Assembly: GCF_936916975.1 (NCBI RefSeq)
Contig: NZ_CAKZGO010000004.1
Span: 1 to 64,000, forward strand
Origin: an uncultured Dongia sp.
Lineage (GTDB): Bacteria > Pseudomonadota > Alphaproteobacteria > Dongiales > Dongiaceae
DNA length: 64,000 bases
Direction of reading: 5' to 3'
The notes beneath the pieces were generated by a model. It saw only the letters and a list, made by a program, of their open reading frames with translations, made no database searches and was not told the origin of the DNA. Below are positions 63,501 through 64,000 of this stretch, in pieces; the first letter of the stretch is position 1; each line of letters opens with the position of its first letter. A program made the position numbers and the translations under genes.

Positions 63501-64000
63501 GGGCCGGCGTTGAGATCGATGTTCCTGATGTCGGCCTTGCCGGTAAGATCGATACGCCCTTGCACGCCAAGTCTGGCGCCATCGGCAAGCAGAGGCTGCC
63601 AGGTCGGGTCGGTGAGCGTGATATCCGTTGCGTTGATCAATGCATCGATATCGATGCCTTCGGCAAAGGTACCGGCAGGATCGGCGGTGATGCTGATATC
63701 GGTGAAGCCCACCCTCTGCCCGCCGGCGACGAGATCGGTCAGCGTGCCGGTCGCCGCCACCTGCGGTGCTGCGATCTCGCCCTTGATCTCGCCTTGCAGA
63801 TCGACCGCGCCCCAGCTGACCTCCGGCAGCAACACGGCATAGGGTGCCGAGCTGCCGGTCCGCAAGGTGAAACCGAGCTTGCCCGGTGCATCGAGGCCGA
63901 CCGATCCCTGGGCCGACAGTATTGCCGAGGCAGCGGCAGCCTGGAAATCATGCACATGAAGGAGGCCGGCCGGTTGGTCGACCGTGACCTTGCCGCGCGC
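60572..64000 (-). CDS. tamB: Translocation and assembly module subunit TamB, partial
   Basis: C-terminal part of a TamB/DUF490 protein, a long periplasmic beta-taco that with TamA links inner and outer membranes for lipid or autotransporter transport. The end carries the conserved DUF490 domain (INGAIKMRRGTLDLVGRQLSFSRGQVIFDG, SSTPPLPEDEILSRLLFG, ELAGVGGGTDLLDKI) and the typical last residues GIYWEWDY. The rest is low-complexity, repeating beta-strand sequence. The frame is open at the window end, so at least 1143 residues are seen and the N-terminus, with its membrane anchor, lies outside. GTG at 63955 is not the start. Confidence 0.93.
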   Translation of the reverse strand, partial: ARGKVTVDQPAGLLHVHDFQAAAASAILSAQGSVGLDAPGKLGFTLRTGSSAPYAVLLPEVSWGAVDLQGEIKGEIAAPQVAATGTLTDLVAGGQRVGFTDISITADPAGTFAEGIDIDALINATDITLTDPTWQPLLADGARLGVQGRIDLTGKADIRNIDLNAGPLALFGSAQAEGWGTTSLHAEIDAKATDLGAWVTSDQAQLNGNVSVSILADKDAEGARIDLSGEGEALSLGIAAVDGLLGDSPTVALRATQDTAGDIDLTEATLKGRTVALNASGTVKGAVIDMALEAALSDLSALDPAAKGAVALQAKISGTQAAPQIAAVLTSKQITYDQRSATAVALNIDGQDLVNAPQLVVNGTAMVDGLKASINTRAIQQPQNGTIAIRDMRLGFGRSSVSGQADVTGTLVAGNLTLDMPALAELQRLTGLDLAGAITADIVLSHDGGKQNVGVNATMRDLAYAQTATIGDGTIAAQIGDVAGMPSIDGRVDLRDVAASGQKLDTVALTARSIADGMAITAQASGTEIALDLAADLANLPERQAITLTALTASYRAEQVTLAGPATLTREGETMRVTGLDLRARDGRITLDAATSPAGNEVDLKIAQFPLALLKVADPGVDAVGTVDATLALSGPRSNPTAQFSVAGKEMGLRGQRGLSAGFDLTGEWRGGRVTTDGRFSFSTGGGLDLSAALGLPADPATGFPAFNPNATLQANAKGTLDLSILDIVLAGGADRVSGKADVDLLADGTLGAPGLSGSIKVSDGRYDNVRYGIKLRKLMAELRGNGQRIDLVSLSANTPGGGRISGQGQVGLGEAMPVEIALNLDKAQVLNMPDAFAVADARLQAGGDLTEQVTLAGNITLRKAEIRIPDNLPPSIQEIETVEINVPPVRAAKIEAAAKPPSKSLGIALDIAVDVPQQMSIRGRGLDAELGGALKITGTADQPLINGAIKMRRGTLDLVGRQLSFSRGQVIFDGAPKIDPVLDFTANARAEGYDVAVNVGGHVSLVRISLSSTPPLPEDEILSRLLFGKASGSLSALEAIQLAQATAELAGVGGGTDLLDKIRKETGLDRLSVDAGDGTAGPSLGAGRYVSEGVYVGVKQGTAGSSSAATVEVEVTPNVKVEGEVGANSTGKAGIYWEWDY

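Overview
The window looks like one contig end of a high-GC alphaproteobacterium, most probably a Rhodospirillales relative. Reasons: the linked CcrM (GANTC methylase) and RNase HII genes, the mutY-dciA-dsbA-smc order, a stand-alone F0 ATP synthase operon (atpI-atpB-atpE-atpF'-atpF) without the F1 genes, an ETF-QO / uracil-DNA glycosylase / lytic transglycosylase / moaB neighbourhood, and a phasin for polyhydroxyalkanoate granules. The genus cannot be named from the sequence alone. Bases 7-35 match the Illumina P5 adapter, so the first 35 bases are a library artefact and the true biological sequence starts at about base 36.

Layout. 36-1590: a large serine recombinase, cut at its 5' side by the contig end, whose last codons run antisense into a tRNA-Glu(TTC) gene; this looks like the edge of an integrated element. 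1807-6098: a RidA-family deaminase facing an operon djlA-like / uup / amine-type FAD oxidase. 6406-19965: an accessory catabolic region with a GMC oxidoreductase, a LysR regulator, an orphan family-5 solute-binding protein, an enolase-superfamily enzyme, a 3-hydroxyisobutyrate-dehydrogenase-like reductase, an IclR regulator with a perfect 19-bp palindrome beside its start codon, and an operon of creatinase-like M24 protein, fused HyuA/HyuB (5-oxoprolinase family) and a GlcD/D-lactate-dehydrogenase-like flavoenzyme. 19968-24114: a small membrane protein, a FosA-like glyoxalase-fold protein, aminopeptidase P and a protein with three DUF1127 units.

24187-45789 is mostly housekeeping: lrgAB, prmA, uvrD, a succinylglutamate desuccinylase/aspartoacylase-type deacylase, ispE with a TPR lipoprotein, ETF-QO, UDG, soluble-type lytic transglycosylase, moaB, a PA0069-type radical SAM protein with a C-terminal sliding-clamp-like motif, a tandem pair of small secreted paralogues, rnhB, ccrM, mutY and dciA. 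45994-64000: dsbA-like thiol oxidoreductase, smc, a Phd/ParE toxin-antitoxin pair with its operator, the F0 operon, a five-PAS soluble histidine kinase, an ammonium transporter with a structured leader and a previously unlisted 55-residue membrane protein behind it, a phasin with two PhaR-type boxes, and a tamB gene that runs off the window.

Seven copies of a G/C-rich, hairpin-forming intergenic repeat (REP/BIME-like) lie between genes throughout the window. No CRISPR array, rRNA, or intact prophage was seen. The best leads for something undescribed are the amt leader plus its 55-residue partner, the catabolic region in which two enzymes of metal-dependent folds have lost their usual metal ligands, and the triple DUF1127 protein.
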